Positions 6,468 to 15,925 of a DNA stretch of 64,000 bases are shown here, in pieces. The stretch is taken from positions 45,998 through 109,997 of the forward strand of contig JAJEIQ010000079.1 of assembly GCA_022827905.1 (NCBI GenBank), read 5' to 3'. The stretch is from Pseudomonadales bacterium (GTDB taxonomy: Bacteria; Pseudomonadota; Gammaproteobacteria; Pseudomonadales; Azotimanducaceae). The translations under genes and the position numbers were made by a program. The first letter of the stretch is position 1; each line of letters begins with the position of its first letter. Under the pieces are notes generated by a model, which saw only the letters and a program-made list of their open reading frames with translations, did no database searches and was not told the DNA's origin.

Positions 6468-8822
6468 CTATTCGAGGGCGGGACGCCCTCGCTCCGGGAG
6501 ATCCCCTCGGGGCGAGGGCATCTTGCCCTCGATGGGATGCAGCTCGGCCAGCTTCTCCCGCGCATCGCGCGCTGGCTGAAAGCTCTCGTCGGCGCCCGCC
6601 CATGCCAAGAGCGCCAACCGCAGGTGCTCGACGGCTCCGGCGGCGTTGGACTTCCGTTCCAGGATGCGGGCCAATTCCAAGTGGCTCCTTGGATCTGCAG
6701 GAACGAGCCGAAGCGCTTCCCGCAACGCCGTTTCTGCCTCATCCAACCGTCCGAGCTTGCGTAGCATTCGACCGATCGATCGATGCGGCGTCGATACCCC
6801 ATCGATGTCCACGGCGCGCCGGTAGTTAGCCAACGCCGAGGCATAGTCGCCGGCCAGTTCGTCTATCCCGGCAGCATTCGCCGCCAGCGTTCGGCGAGCC
6901 GCAAAGAGCTCAAGCGCCTCCATTCCGCGCAGCGCCCGGTCGTGCGCTTCCCGGGCCGCCACGAGATCATTGCGTTGGAGGGCGATGTAGGTTTGCCAAA
7001 CGGGAATGTGGAACTGCGCATGAAGCGCTGTCAGTTCGGCTCTCAGTGCTTCCAGGAGCGCCACGCCCTCCACATCGCGGCCCGCTTCAAAGTAGATCAC
7101 GATGTCACCGCGGTTGAGGCGCGCCTGGGCCAAGTCCAGCCGCGACATGAATAGGGAAGCCTGGGCGGACCAAGCGTTCATCACCGCAATCGCGCTGCCC
7201 ATCTCGCCGCCAAACAGGTGGCGTTGCCTTAAGCCGTCAAGCGCTGCCGCTCTTTCCTGCGGCGTCCCGGCCAACGCCTGCGCCCGCTCATAGCCCGCGG
7301 CGGCATCGGCGAATCGACCGACATGAAGATCCAAGGCCGCCAATGCCAGCGTGATCCCGGAACGATCGGGCTCCAGCAGAAGGGCGCGGTCGAGCACCTC
7401 CCGAGCGGCATCATGACGGCCTTGGCGCTGCAGCAGCGCGGCCAGTGCCGTGTGGCCCGCTTGGTCACCGGGAAACAGCGCCACATACCGCTCAAGCGTC
7501 GCAACCGCTGGCTCGGCGTCCCCGAGTTGCTCCTGCAGCGTCGCGATGCGCTTGAGCAGGTCGGCATTGCCGGGATCAAGTTCGAAAAGCCTTTGCAAGG
7601 TCGTCAGCGATTCCTCGCGGTTGCCCTGAAGCGTCTGAATGTCCGCCAGCATCTCCAGCGCCCAAGGATCGTTCGGGTAGAGTTCAGCCCACATCTCGGC
7701 GATCGCCCAAGCCTTCGACGGCTGGTTCGTGACCAGGTAGTAGCCCAATTTGGCGGGAAACTGGTAGCGTTCCGGCAGCTTGTAGATGTGGTCAAGCGCC
7801 GCACGCACGGCGTTCGCGGCCTCCGCTGCCTGATTGTCGCCCAGCAACGAGAGCCCCAACTCGGACTGGGCAAACGCGAACGTGGGGTCGGCCGCCGTGG
7901 CGGCGCGCAAATGCTTGATGGCAGCGCCATGATCCGAGTTGACGACCAGCGCCTGCCGGGCACGGCCGTAGGCTTCGATTGCGGCGCTGTTTCGGGTCAG
8001 CCGGTCTTGCAGGGGAAGGTCGTCGACCTCGTCACGCGGCGGGATTTGGAGCGCCTCCTTAAGGTCCACGGACATCGCATCAACCAGCCCAAGCAGGTCG
8101 GGACCTTCGTAGCGCTCCTCGCCCACCAGCGCACCGGTGTCAACTCGATGCACGGCCATGGTGGCAAGGTAGGCTTGGCTTGAGCGGTCGATCACGCCCG
8201 AGACGATGAACTCCGTGTGACGGTCCTTGGCGACCCGGCGTTTGAGCGCGAACGGCACGTTGCGGAGATCCTGGAAGCCGGCTTCCTGCAGCGCTGCTTG
8301 AGCGAATTCCACGGGTTCGTAGAACTCATCCGAGGCCAGATCCAAGTCCAGCGCCACGGGCACGAAGTAGGACAGCCACGCATCATCATCGTCGAGCCCA
8401 GACCCGGCGTCAAAGGCGAAGGTTGCAACGCGCTTGCGGAACTCGGTCTTGGGGATCAAGCGTTCGACCGTTTGGCCGTCCTCGGTTTCGACGGTCACCC
8501 GAGTCACCGCCGCCTTCAGATCGACCCCGCCAAACATCAGCCCCAGGACGACGGCGGCGGCAGCGAGATTGACCCCGACGGCAATGCTCTCGGTAGCAGA
8601 AACACGGTCGCGGCCGGGCTTCCCGTGAAACCAAGCCAGCATGAGCACGCTCGGCAACAGCAGCGGCGCCGTCACCAACGCGACTCGGGTCCAGTGAGGC
8701 GACAGGAGGAACTCGTCGACGATCAACTGGACGAACTCGATAAGGCCCCAGGAGACGCCGATGTAGATCGCCACGATTTGGGGCACGCGGCGCTCCAGGA
8801 GATCGCTCATTAGCGAGTTCAT
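6468..8822 (-). CDS. Membrane-anchored tetratricopeptide repeat protein
   Basis: Protein of 784 residues. Two hydrophobic segments lie near the N-terminus (about 16-37 and 48-65), followed by a third around 83-103. A periplasmic-type domain with an adenylate-cyclase-associated or FlgO-like look follows (about 130-270), then a long array of TPR units to the C-terminus (for example ALEMLADIQTLQGNREESL and GHTALAALLQRQGRHDAA). Proteins of this layout often carry an N-terminal DNA-binding or cyclase domain, but neither is present here. Its function is unknown; TPRs suggest a protein-protein scaffold. The final 20 or so residues (GKMPSPRGDLPERGRPALE) are encoded by a palindromic repeat rather than by the gene family. 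Alternative start at the second Met (8810). The upstream DUF1761 gene ends 4 bases away, so the two may be co-transcribed. Confidence 0.7.
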   Translation of the reverse strand: MNSLMSDLLERRVPQIVAIYIGVSWGLIEFVQLIVDEFLLSPHWTRVALVTAPLLLPSVLMLAWFHGKPGRDRVSATESIAVGVNLAAAAVVLGLMFGGVDLKAAVTRVTVETEDGQTVERLIPKTEFRKRVATFAFDAGSGLDDDDAWLSYFVPVALDLDLASDEFYEPVEFAQAALQEAGFQDLRNVPFALKRRVAKDRHTEFIVSGVIDRSSQAYLATMAVHRVDTGALVGEERYEGPDLLGLVDAMSVDLKEALQIPPRDEVDDLPLQDRLTRNSAAIEAYGRARQALVVNSDHGAAIKHLRAATAADPTFAFAQSELGLSLLGDNQAAEAANAVRAALDHIYKLPERYQFPAKLGYYLVTNQPSKAWAIAEMWAELYPNDPWALEMLADIQTLQGNREESLTTLQRLFELDPGNADLLKRIATLQEQLGDAEPAVATLERYVALFPGDQAGHTALAALLQRQGRHDAAREVLDRALLLEPDRSGITLALAALDLHVGRFADAAAGYERAQALAGTPQERAAALDGLRQRHLFGGEMGSAIAVMNAWSAQASLFMSRLDLAQARLNRGDIVIYFEAGRDVEGVALLEALRAELTALHAQFHIPVWQTYIALQRNDLVAAREAHDRALRGMEALELFAARRTLAANAAGIDELAGDYASALANYRRAVDIDGVSTPHRSIGRMLRKLGRLDEAETALREALRLVPADPRSHLELARILERKSNAAGAVEHLRLALLAWAGADESFQPARDAREKLAELHPIEGKMPSPRGDLPERGRPALE
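6471..6531. repeat. Palindromic repeat pair at the 3' end of the TPR gene
   Basis: A 25-base unit (6471-6495) identical to the left arm in imuA is followed by CGAGGGC-ATCTT-GCCCTCG (6513-6531), which is identical to the unit in dnaE2. Together they make the composite element seen elsewhere in pieces. It forms the last codons of the minus-strand TPR gene; the TAG (6468-6470) directly abuts the repeat. Confidence 0.8.
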
Positions 8823-8826
8823 GGCA

Positions 8827-9267
8827 TCAGGGCCAAACCCCCAAAATGCCGCCCATGATGATGCTGTACACCACCCGATAGCCGGACTGAATCAAAAACA
8901 GGGGCATCCCCCAGCCGCAAAAGGCGGTGTCCGACGCCATGCCCGTGGCGATGAAGCCGATGCCCACCAGCGCGCCCATGGCCAAGCCGCCACCCAAGGT
9001 GACGATGCCTAAGCCACTCATCAGCATCGCCAGCACGATGCAGGTTAACAGCGCCGTGAAGAAGCTGACGATGAACGGCATCAGAGACGGTTTAAGGTCA
9101 TCCGCGCTCTTGCCGAGCGCCGCCAGCCACGCCTGGCCGAAGACCGGCCCGTACCAGATGCCGCCAAGCACGAAGGCGGCGGCGGTGGCCACCAAAATCG
9201 CCCACCAGTTGAGGCCCGCAAAGTTCAAAAGTTCCACAAATCCCCCTCGTCTGTCCGGTCCGTTCAC
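8827..9267 (-). CDS. DUF1761 family membrane protein
   Basis: Small integral membrane protein of 146 residues with four predicted helices (about 15-35, 62-80, 85-105 and 118-140). The pattern NWWAILVATAAAFVLGGIWYGPVFG near the N-terminus is typical of the DUF1761 family, whose function is unknown. The family's Trp-Tyr-Gly-Pro turn is present. It ends 4 bases before the TPR gene on the same strand and is divergent from the methyltransferase gene, with only 24 bases between the two starts. Confidence 0.75.
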   Translation of the reverse strand: MNGPDRRGGFVELLNFAGLNWWAILVATAAAFVLGGIWYGPVFGQAWLAALGKSADDLKPSLMPFIVSFFTALLTCIVLAMLMSGLGIVTLGGGLAMGALVGIGFIATGMASDTAFCGWGMPLFLIQSGYRVVYSIIMGGILGVWP

Positions 9268-9277
9268 GGAGATTACT

Positions 9278-9291
9278 TATAATCGCCCGCC
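9278..9291 (+). promoter_or_regulatory. TATAAT -10 element close to the methyltransferase start
   Basis: A perfect TATAAT (9278-9283) lies 8 bases upstream of the ATG at 9292 in the 24-base gap between divergent genes. Transcription from it would start at or next to the ATG, implying a leaderless message. No convincing -35 hexamer is visible at the standard distance. Confidence 0.35.
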
Positions 9292-9891
9292 ATGAGCAAG
9301 GCTGACCAAGCGAAGTGGGACGAGCGCTATCGGGCCGGCGCCTTTGCCGAACGCCCGCATCCCAGTGCCCTGCTCGAAGCCTGGGTCAGCCGCCTGCCGC
9401 ACGGCCGTGGACGCAGTCGCGGACGGGCCTTGGACCTCGCCTGCGGCGCAGGCCGCAACAGCCTGTTTCTGGCCCGCCACGGATTCGAGGTGACGGGCAT
9501 CGACGTTTCAAGGGAAGGGCTCAAGCGGGCCGCCGCCAGCGCGGCGCGCGAAGGCTTGGACGTGACCTGGATGCGGCATGACTTGGACGCGGGCCTGCCG
9601 GTGTCCGGTCCGTTCGACGTGGTTTGCCTATTCCGCTACGTCAACCCAACCCTAATCCGACAACTGCCCAGCCTGCTGGCAACCGGCGGCATCTTGATGG
9701 TCGAAGAGCACTTGGCAACCGACGAACACGTCGCTGGCCCCTCCAATCCCGCCTTCTGCGTCCAACCCGGCGAACTGCGCCGCCTGCTGCCGGGGCTTGA
9801 CGTCCTCCACCAAGCGGAAGGGATCATCGCCGACCCGGATGGAAGGCAAGTGGCCATTGCGCGGCTGGTGGGCTCGTTGGCGGCCGAGTGA
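9292..9891 (+). CDS. Class I SAM-dependent methyltransferase (TehB-like)
   Basis: Protein of 199 residues with a Rossmann-type methyltransferase fold. The N-terminal KWDERYRAGAFAERPHPSALL segment and motif I, LDLACGAGRNSLFLARHGFEV (about 47-67), match the TehB/thiopurine-type group of small soluble enzymes. An acidic residue that binds the SAM ribose follows at the end of strand 2 (GIDVSREGL). Its substrate is not evident. It stands alone between a divergent membrane gene and a convergent cytochrome gene, with a 23-base gap to the latter. Confidence 0.8.
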   Translation: MSKADQAKWDERYRAGAFAERPHPSALLEAWVSRLPHGRGRSRGRALDLACGAGRNSLFLARHGFEVTGIDVSREGLKRAAASAAREGLDVTWMRHDLDAGLPVSGPFDVVCLFRYVNPTLIRQLPSLLATGGILMVEEHLATDEHVAGPSNPAFCVQPGELRRLLPGLDVLHQAEGIIADPDGRQVAIARLVGSLAAE

Positions 9892-9914
9892 TCGACCCCT
9901 AGTGTCAACCGATC

Positions 9915-12065
9915 CTAGTCCAGCCGCTTTCGATACGCCGCCATCCTCTTTTCCAGCTTCAAGTCCCGAGCGATGCCAAAAGCGGCGCGCAGCAGCCGCT
10001 GATCGTTCGGCCAACGGCTTAAGGCCTCATCCGCCACCTCAAGCGCACGCTCCGATTGGTTCGCCGAGTGCAGGGCCACCGCGTAAACATAGGCGTACTG
10101 CGCGGCGTTGGGTGCCAACCGGGCGGCTTCGGCGATTAGCGGCAGGGCCTCGTCCGCCCGGTCCTGACGAACCAGCCACAGGCCGCGGGCCAAAGCCGCC
10201 TGCGGAGAATTCGGCGTCGTTCCTAGCGCCCGCAGCAGCAGTTCGCCGGCCTCGCCGTCCCGGCCCGTCGCCCGGTAGAGGTCGGCCAGATTCAGCATGG
10301 CCGGCACCCACTGCGCATTTAGCCTGAGCGCCTCAGCGAAGGCGGCTTCCGCCTCGGCCGGCGCACCGACGGCCCATTGCAGGTTGCCGACGTTGGTCTG
10401 CGCTTCGGCGCGGTCGGCATTGAAGGCCTGGACATCAAGGTACTCCGCAATGCCCGCCTCGAGCTTGGCCCGCTCTGCCCCGGTCAAGTCGCTCAGCACC
10501 GGTGCCAGCAGTGGCACCGCCTCCGTGCGCACGGCGAGGCGCGCATCGCCGAGCAGGTGCCGAGCCTCCCGCCAGCGGCGCTCGGGCGGCCATCGGGCTG
10601 CGCCGCGCAAAGCACCGATGCGAACCAACGGGTAGGTGTCATGCAGCGCCGCTTCCAAGGCCAGTCCGCCCGCCGCCCGATCGTAGGGCGCCAGCAGCGA
10701 CAGCGCCGTGGCCCGCACGATGGCGGGCTGCCCGGAGTCGCTGCCAATGGCTGCCAGAGCCCGCTCCGCCTCGCCATCGCCAGCGCGGGCAGCGGCGAAC
10801 ACCGGGCCGAAGTGGTCCCTCGACGGCGGGCCAAAGGCCTCTTCAAGCACACCTCGTGCCCACTTCGGGCTTCGATCCTGGTGGCAGCCGGTGCAGGCAT
10901 CGGGAGCATCGGTGAACGCATTCAAATCCGGGCGGGGAATCCGAAAGCTGTGGTCGCGGCGATCATCGACCACCATGTAGGTGCGGGTCGGCATGTGGCA
11001 GTTCACGCACTCCGCACCGGGGCTTTCCGGCTCATGCAGATGATGGCGCGGGCTGTCGTAGCGGCCGAGCGGCAGGCTCGGAAAGTCCGCCCGGCCCGCC
11101 TCGTTGTGACACCCGAGGCACAGCCCGTCGCCTTCGGTGCGCAACTTCGCCGAGTGCGGCTCGTGGCAGTCGCCGCAGGTCACGCCGGCTTCATGCATCC
11201 GGCTTTGCAGGAAGGAGCCATAGACATAGACCTCATCCAGGATTTGCCCGTCGGCATGGTAAAGGCCGGCCTCGAGCAGCGCGGGCGAATAGTGGTCGAA
11301 GTAGCTGCGCTGCGGTGCGAAGCCATCGACGAGTTGGCTGCGGCGGCTGTGGCACGGCGCGCAGGCGTTGACTTCGGCCTGTTGGCCGCGCCGCAACGCG
11401 AGTGCCGGTCTGGGGTTCCCTTCGGAAGGTGCCATGTGGGCGGAACCGGGGCCGTGGCAGGCTTCGCAACCCACGGATACCTCCGCAAACGTCGTCTCGT
11501 ATCGGTGGGTCTCGGCGTCATAGCCCTTGGCGACCGCGGTGGAGTGGCAATCCGCGCACATGAAGTTCCAATTGTGGCTCGGCTGGGTCCAGTGCAGGAC
11601 GTCGTCATGGCCGACGTTCTCGCCGGGGCGCAGATGGAACCAACGGCCCTGAACCGCATCCCAAGCGACATTGGAAGCCTGCAAACGCCCGCCTTCCATG
11701 GGCAGCAGGTATTGCTGCAAGGGCTCAACGCCGAAGGTGTAGCGCACCTCGAAGCTCGCCATCTCCCCGGCCGGGCCTGCCGTGCGAATGGCATAGCGGC
11801 CATCGGCCTTCGAGAACTCCGTCAAACCCGCGCCATGACGCAGCACGGCACCGTCAAAATCGCCGACCACCGTTGCGGGCGAAGGCGCGGACATGGCCTG
11901 CTGGTGGTGGGAGCCGAGCCAAGCCTCGTGTTGCGCCGCATGGCATCCGGCACAAGCCGCCGAACCGACGTATTCGGGGGCCGCTGTTGGAACGTCTGGC
12001 GGAACCGCATCGCCACAGCCCGCCGCCGCCAAGGCGACCAGCGCAATCGGTCCGCGCCGCCGCAT
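9915..12065 (-). CDS. Octaheme c-type cytochrome lipoprotein with TPR C-terminus
   Basis: Secreted electron-transfer protein of 716 residues from the ATG at 12065. A short signal ends in a lipobox LAAAGC, so Cys17 is probably lipidated. Eight CxxCH heme motifs follow: CAGCH (from Cys38), CADCH, CEACH, CAPCH, CGDCH, CLGCH, CVNCH and CTGCH, all in the first half, as in cytochrome c554/octaheme reductase-like proteins. The second half is HEAT-like and then TPR repeats (GNLQWAVGAPAEAEAAFAEAL). Proteins of this fused type are widespread but mostly uncharacterised; the electron donor and acceptor are unknown. The ccm operon in this window could supply heme attachment. A longer frame to 12122 would hide the signal peptide, so 12065 is preferred. 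Confidence 0.85.
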   Translation of the reverse strand: MRRRGPIALVALAAAGCGDAVPPDVPTAAPEYVGSAACAGCHAAQHEAWLGSHHQQAMSAPSPATVVGDFDGAVLRHGAGLTEFSKADGRYAIRTAGPAGEMASFEVRYTFGVEPLQQYLLPMEGGRLQASNVAWDAVQGRWFHLRPGENVGHDDVLHWTQPSHNWNFMCADCHSTAVAKGYDAETHRYETTFAEVSVGCEACHGPGSAHMAPSEGNPRPALALRRGQQAEVNACAPCHSRRSQLVDGFAPQRSYFDHYSPALLEAGLYHADGQILDEVYVYGSFLQSRMHEAGVTCGDCHEPHSAKLRTEGDGLCLGCHNEAGRADFPSLPLGRYDSPRHHLHEPESPGAECVNCHMPTRTYMVVDDRRDHSFRIPRPDLNAFTDAPDACTGCHQDRSPKWARGVLEEAFGPPSRDHFGPVFAAARAGDGEAERALAAIGSDSGQPAIVRATALSLLAPYDRAAGGLALEAALHDTYPLVRIGALRGAARWPPERRWREARHLLGDARLAVRTEAVPLLAPVLSDLTGAERAKLEAGIAEYLDVQAFNADRAEAQTNVGNLQWAVGAPAEAEAAFAEALRLNAQWVPAMLNLADLYRATGRDGEAGELLLRALGTTPNSPQAALARGLWLVRQDRADEALPLIAEAARLAPNAAQYAYVYAVALHSANQSERALEVADEALSRWPNDQRLLRAAFGIARDLKLEKRMAAYRKRLD

Positions 12066-12120
12066 TGCAACCCAAGCGGCGGCGCGGCTAAATTGAAGCC
12101 CCTTCAGTTGCGAGACCGCC

Positions 12121-12939
12121 ATGCCCTCCCCGTCTAAACTCTATCAAGGCTACGAACGCCTGAAATTCGATTATCCCGCCGACCGCATTCTGCGCATCAC
12201 CATCAGCCGACCGGAAAAATACAACGCCTTGGACATCATCGGCCACCGGGAATTGACCTATGTCTGGCGCGAGGTGGACGCCGACGACGGCATCGACTGC
12301 GTGGTGCTCACCGGCGAGGGCAAGGCGTTCTCGGCCGGTGGCGACTTCGGCATGATCGAAAAAATGACCACCGACTACCGCACCTTGGCCAACACTTGGA
12401 AGGAGGCCAAGGACCTAGTGTACAACCTCATCAATTGCGGCAAACCGACTATCTCCTCCATCAACGGCCCGGCGGTGGGTGCCGGCTTGGTGGCGGCCCT
12501 GCTGTGCGACATCTCCATCGCCGCCAAGTCGGTCTTCATCACCGACGGCCACACCCGCTTGGGCGTTGCCGCCGGGGACCACGCCGTGATCCTCTGGCCA
12601 CTGCTCTGCGGCATGGCGAAGGCCAAATACTACTTGATGACCTGCGACCGGATGCCCGCCGAGGAGGCCGAGCGCATCGGCCTGCTGTCCCTGTGCGTCG
12701 AGGACAGCGAACTCGAAGCCAAGACCATGGAAGTGGCCGCCAAGATCGCCGACGGGGCGCCCAACGCCATCCGCTGGACCAAGTACGCGCTCAACAACTG
12801 GCTGCGCATGGCCGGCCCGAGCTTCGACGCCTCCACAGCTCTCGAAATGCTCGGCTTCCTGGGGCCCGAGGGCCGGGAAGGCCTACAGGCGCTGCAGGAG
12901 AAACGAGCGCCCAACTTCCCAAAGGACTCACCGATCTGA
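12121..12939 (+). CDS. Enoyl-CoA hydratase/isomerase family protein
   Basis: Crotonase-fold enzyme of 272 residues. The two oxyanion-hole regions are clear: [11 protein letters not shown] (about 62-72) and [18 protein letters not shown] (about 116-133). The family hydrates enoyl-CoA or isomerises, cleaves or dehalogenates acyl-CoA esters. The exact reaction cannot be read from sequence; the second conserved Glu position is not obvious, so an isomerase or other crotonase activity is possible. It is followed after 9 bases by an acyl-CoA dehydrogenase-like gene, and the two form a likely acyl-CoA degradation pair. Upstream is the divergent cytochrome gene. Confidence 0.85.
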   Translation: MPSPSKLYQGYERLKFDYPADRILRITISRPEKYNALDIIGHRELTYVWREVDADDGIDCVVLTGEGKAFSAGGDFGMIEKMTTDYRTLANTWKEAKDLVYNLINCGKPTISSINGPAVGAGLVAALLCDISIAAKSVFITDGHTRLGVAAGDHAVILWPLLCGMAKAKYYLMTCDRMPAEEAERIGLLSLCVEDSELEAKTMEVAAKIADGAPNAIRWTKYALNNWLRMAGPSFDASTALEMLGFLGPEGREGLQALQEKRAPNFPKDSPI

Positions 12940-12948
12940 GAGATTGAC

Positions 12949-14208
12949 ATGAACAACAGCCAGCAGGCGGACTTGAAGATCCGTCCCGAGATTCTCAAGC
13001 GGCGCGACGAGGTCGCCAAGACGCCGATCCTGGAACGCATCGCCAACATGCGGGAGTCCCTTGCCGCGGCAGGGGATGAGGCCCAACGAATTCGGCACCT
13101 GCCGGCCTGGGCCTCCCAGGAAATGGCCGACCAAGGCCTCTATCGATTTGCCCTGCCCTTGGAACTCGGCGGCGAGAACTTGAGCGCACGTGAACAGATC
13201 GAGGTGGTCGAGGCGGCTTCCGCAATTGACGGATCCGTCGGGTGGTGCACGCAAATCTCCTCCGAAATCAATGCGCTGGTCATCCGTCGCATGGACCTGC
13301 CGCTGGTCGAGAAGATATTCAACGACTGGCACGTGCTGGTGTGCTCCGGACACGGACCCGCAAACGGCCCCAACCCCGGACGGAACGCCCGCCGGGACGG
13401 CGAAGGCTGGCGGCTGAACTACCAGGGCTCCTTCGCCAGCGGCTGCCACAACGCCACTTGGAACTACCTGATGGGTCCGATGGTGATCGACGAGGAAACC
13501 GGCGCACCGGCGCAGGCGTCCTATATGGTGCCTTGGGGCGAGTTCGAGATTGTCGATACCTGGGACACGGCGGGCATGCGCGGCTCCGGCAGCCACGACG
13601 TGCTCATGGCCGATTGCTACGTCCCCCCCGAACACTTGCTGCCGTTTCGGTCTCTGGCGCCCAGCGAAACCTGGGCCAACCCAACCTACCGCAATCCCAC
13701 CCACGCGATCTACAACAAGGCGGCCGTGGCGCTCGGCGTATGCCGCGGCGCGCTCGATTCCTTCATCGAACTGGCCCAAGCCAAAACGCCCTGGGGCACG
13801 GCATCGAAGCTTCAGGACCAAGCCCAAGTGGAGTATCGGATTGGCCAAGCGCAGGCGACGCTGATGGCGGCGCGCACCTTCGTGCTCAACACCCAGGACC
13901 GCTTGGAGGCGCACTTGGGGCCGCTGCCAAGCCAAGGCGGACGCCTGGCGCCGGACTGGGATGTCTTCTGGCCCGCCCTACTGGCCTGCGCCCACGCGGC
14001 GCAGTCCTGCCGGGAGGTGGTCGGGATGCTCAACAACACGGCGGGCACCACGGGCTCGCGCATGGACAGCCCCTTGGAACGCCAACTGCGGGACGCGCAC
14101 CAAGCCGCAACCCACGCCCTGATTTCGTACCGGCACTACGAGGACTTGGGCAAGACGTTTGTGGGGCATGAGCCGCCGGATGGCTATATGGAACTGACTC
14201 GGGCGTGA
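12949..14208 (+). CDS. Acyl-CoA dehydrogenase-like flavoprotein (group D hydroxylase type)
   Basis: Protein of 419 residues with the acyl-CoA dehydrogenase fold: an N-terminal helical domain, a central beta domain with the conserved [16 protein letters not shown] segment (about 201-217), and a C-terminal Acyl-CoA_dh_2 helical bundle ending in [13 protein letters not shown]. The HsaA/HpaH-type oxygenases share exactly this layout, so the enzyme may be a two-component flavin hydroxylase rather than a true acyl-CoA dehydrogenase. No reductase partner is adjacent. It lies 9 bases after the hydratase gene in the same orientation and is convergent with the PhyH gene (16-base gap). Confidence 0.8.
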   Translation: MNNSQQADLKIRPEILKRRDEVAKTPILERIANMRESLAAAGDEAQRIRHLPAWASQEMADQGLYRFALPLELGGENLSAREQIEVVEAASAIDGSVGWCTQISSEINALVIRRMDLPLVEKIFNDWHVLVCSGHGPANGPNPGRNARRDGEGWRLNYQGSFASGCHNATWNYLMGPMVIDEETGAPAQASYMVPWGEFEIVDTWDTAGMRGSGSHDVLMADCYVPPEHLLPFRSLAPSETWANPTYRNPTHAIYNKAAVALGVCRGALDSFIELAQAKTPWGTASKLQDQAQVEYRIGQAQATLMAARTFVLNTQDRLEAHLGPLPSQGGRLAPDWDVFWPALLACAHAAQSCREVVGMLNNTAGTTGSRMDSPLERQLRDAHQAATHALISYRHYEDLGKTFVGHEPPDGYMELTRA

Positions 14209-14224
14209 TTAATCGACAATTCGT

Positions 14225-15232
14225 TCAACTCGGCTTCAACTCGCCGATGCGCTCCGGCTCCGCGGCCACCATGCCGCCGAACTCGCCCTCGATGCGGCCG
14301 TAAGCGTTCCAGACCTTGAAGCCGAGTCGGGCTTTCAGCTTATCCGAAATCTGGCTCCAAAGAGCGCGATCAAGGCCGAGGGTCTGGTTTTCCTGTTGGC
14401 GGAACTGCGGGCAGCAGAAGGTGGCGAGCGCACCGAGGCGGTCGCCGCCGCCGGTGTGGGCACCCGTGCCGTGCCAGAGACGGCCGTCGAATACCATGAG
14501 GGTGCCGGCCGGCGCTTCGGGTTGGAAAATCGGGTAGCCGCCCTGCTCCGTGGGATGCGGGTGCGCACCGCTCAGATGGGAGCCTTCGGTGGCGCCGTTT
14601 TGCGGGCTGAAGTCGCTCAGCATCCACATCGTGTTGGCAACCACCGGCGGTGCGATGCCGAGTGTTGGATCCGGTTGGACGAAGCCCGGCATCGGTCTGC
14701 GGGTGATTTCGGAAGCCCGCCAATAGGATTCGCCAGAACGCACCGGCTGCGGCATCCACCATTGATCGGTGTGCAGGCCCATGCGCACGCCGCCGGGCTT
14801 GGCGATGTTCGCCGATAGGGTGGAGAGGATGAAGTCCGCGCCCAACACATGGCCGACCAGTTCATCCACCAAAGGGTGCTCGATCAAGTCCCGGAAACAG
14901 GCGCCCTTGTTGACCAACATCCACAAGCGTTGGTTGACGCCGCCGTTGACGGTGGTGAAGGCGTCGGTTTTGAGGCGCCCGGAGTCGTCCATGAGGGCTT
15001 GATTCGGGCCGCCGTCCCGATGATCGAGGCCCCGCTCAGCCTCCCCTTCGGCCTGCTCCACCAAGCGTTGCCGCGTCGTCGCAAGCGCTTCGCCGGTCAG
15101 CGCGTTGGCGACCAGGCAAAAGCCGTACTCGTCGAGGTCCTGCTTGGCCTGGTCCAGATCCTCGGTCAATTCCGGCACCCCCGCCGCCAAGGATTCGGCG
15201 AGTGCACTGGCCTGTTGGTTCGGCATCGTCAT
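14225..15232 (-). CDS. Phytanoyl-CoA dioxygenase (PhyH) family protein
   Basis: Fe(II)/2-oxoglutarate-dependent dioxygenase of 335 residues with a double-stranded beta-helix. The metal triad can be seen as HTD in LHTDQWW (about 154) and a distal His in RLWHGTGAHT (about 252); an Arg a few residues after it is likely to bind 2-oxoglutarate. Family members hydroxylate acyl-CoAs or small natural products. The substrate is unknown, but the setting among acyl-CoA genes makes a branched or sterol-derived acyl chain possible. It is divergent from coaE, with 66 bases between the starts. Confidence 0.85.
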   Translation of the reverse strand: MTMPNQQASALAESLAAGVPELTEDLDQAKQDLDEYGFCLVANALTGEALATTRQRLVEQAEGEAERGLDHRDGGPNQALMDDSGRLKTDAFTTVNGGVNQRLWMLVNKGACFRDLIEHPLVDELVGHVLGADFILSTLSANIAKPGGVRMGLHTDQWWMPQPVRSGESYWRASEITRRPMPGFVQPDPTLGIAPPVVANTMWMLSDFSPQNGATEGSHLSGAHPHPTEQGGYPIFQPEAPAGTLMVFDGRLWHGTGAHTGGGDRLGALATFCCPQFRQQENQTLGLDRALWSQISDKLKARLGFKVWNAYGRIEGEFGGMVAAEPERIGELKPS

Positions 15233-15298
15233 CGGTCTCCCTACCTTCAGGTCATCTTAACCGCTAAACTGCCGCTTTCGCATTGGCATGGGGTTGCT

Positions 15299-15925
15299 TT
15301 GTTCAGCATCGGCCTGACCGGCGGCATCGCCTCCGGCAAATCCACTGCGGCGCGCTACTTGGGCGAATTGGGTGCCCATGTGATCGACGCCGACCGCTTG
15401 GGGCATCGCGCCTATGAGCCGGGCACCGCTGCATTCAAGCAGGTGGTCGATGTCTTTGGCGATGACGTGGTCGCCGCCGACGGCTCTATCGACCGCCGCA
15501 CGCTCGGTAGCAAGGTGTTCGGCCAGCCGGGTGAATTGAAGAAGCTCACCGACATCGTGTGGCCGGAAATTCGGCGTCTGGCCGATCTGGAAATCGAGGC
15601 GGAGCGGGCGCGACGTCCGGATGGTGTGGTGGTGCTGGAGGCAGCGGTCATGGTCGAGGCCGGTTGGCAGCGCAGTTTGGACGAGGTCTGGGTGGTGGCC
15701 GTCGAGTCGGACGTCGCCATCGAGCGGGCCATCGCCCGGGACGGCCTTTCCGCCGACGAGGTGCGGGCGCGTCTCAAGGCCCAAACCAGCAACGCCGAAC
15801 GTCGGCGCCATGCGGATGTGCTGATCGACAATTCGGGCGGGCTCGATGAGCTGCGCGCCCAGCTCGACCGGCATTGGGAGCGCGTGGCCAGCACCCACGG
15901 AACCCGGACGGTGGCCGCGTCATGA
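15299..15925 (+). CDS. coaE: Dephospho-CoA kinase
   Basis: Last step of coenzyme A synthesis: phosphorylation of the 3'-hydroxyl of dephospho-CoA with ATP, in the cytoplasm. The P-loop GGIASGKST lies at residues 8-16, followed by the DADRLGH substrate motif. The CoA domain has the LEAAVMVEAGW segment and the C-terminus ends in the usual IDNSGGLDELRAQLD. No ATG fits; the TTG at 15299 puts the P-loop at the normal position and gives 208 residues. The frame is open far upstream as an overlap with the divergent PhyH gene, which is ignored. The stop overlaps the next gene's ATG (ATGA). Confidence 0.92.
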   Translation: MFSIGLTGGIASGKSTAARYLGELGAHVIDADRLGHRAYEPGTAAFKQVVDVFGDDVVAADGSIDRRTLGSKVFGQPGELKKLTDIVWPEIRRLADLEIEAERARRPDGVVVLEAAVMVEAGWQRSLDEVWVVAVESDVAIERAIARDGLSADEVRARLKAQTSNAERRRHADVLIDNSGGLDELRAQLDRHWERVASTHGTRTVAAS

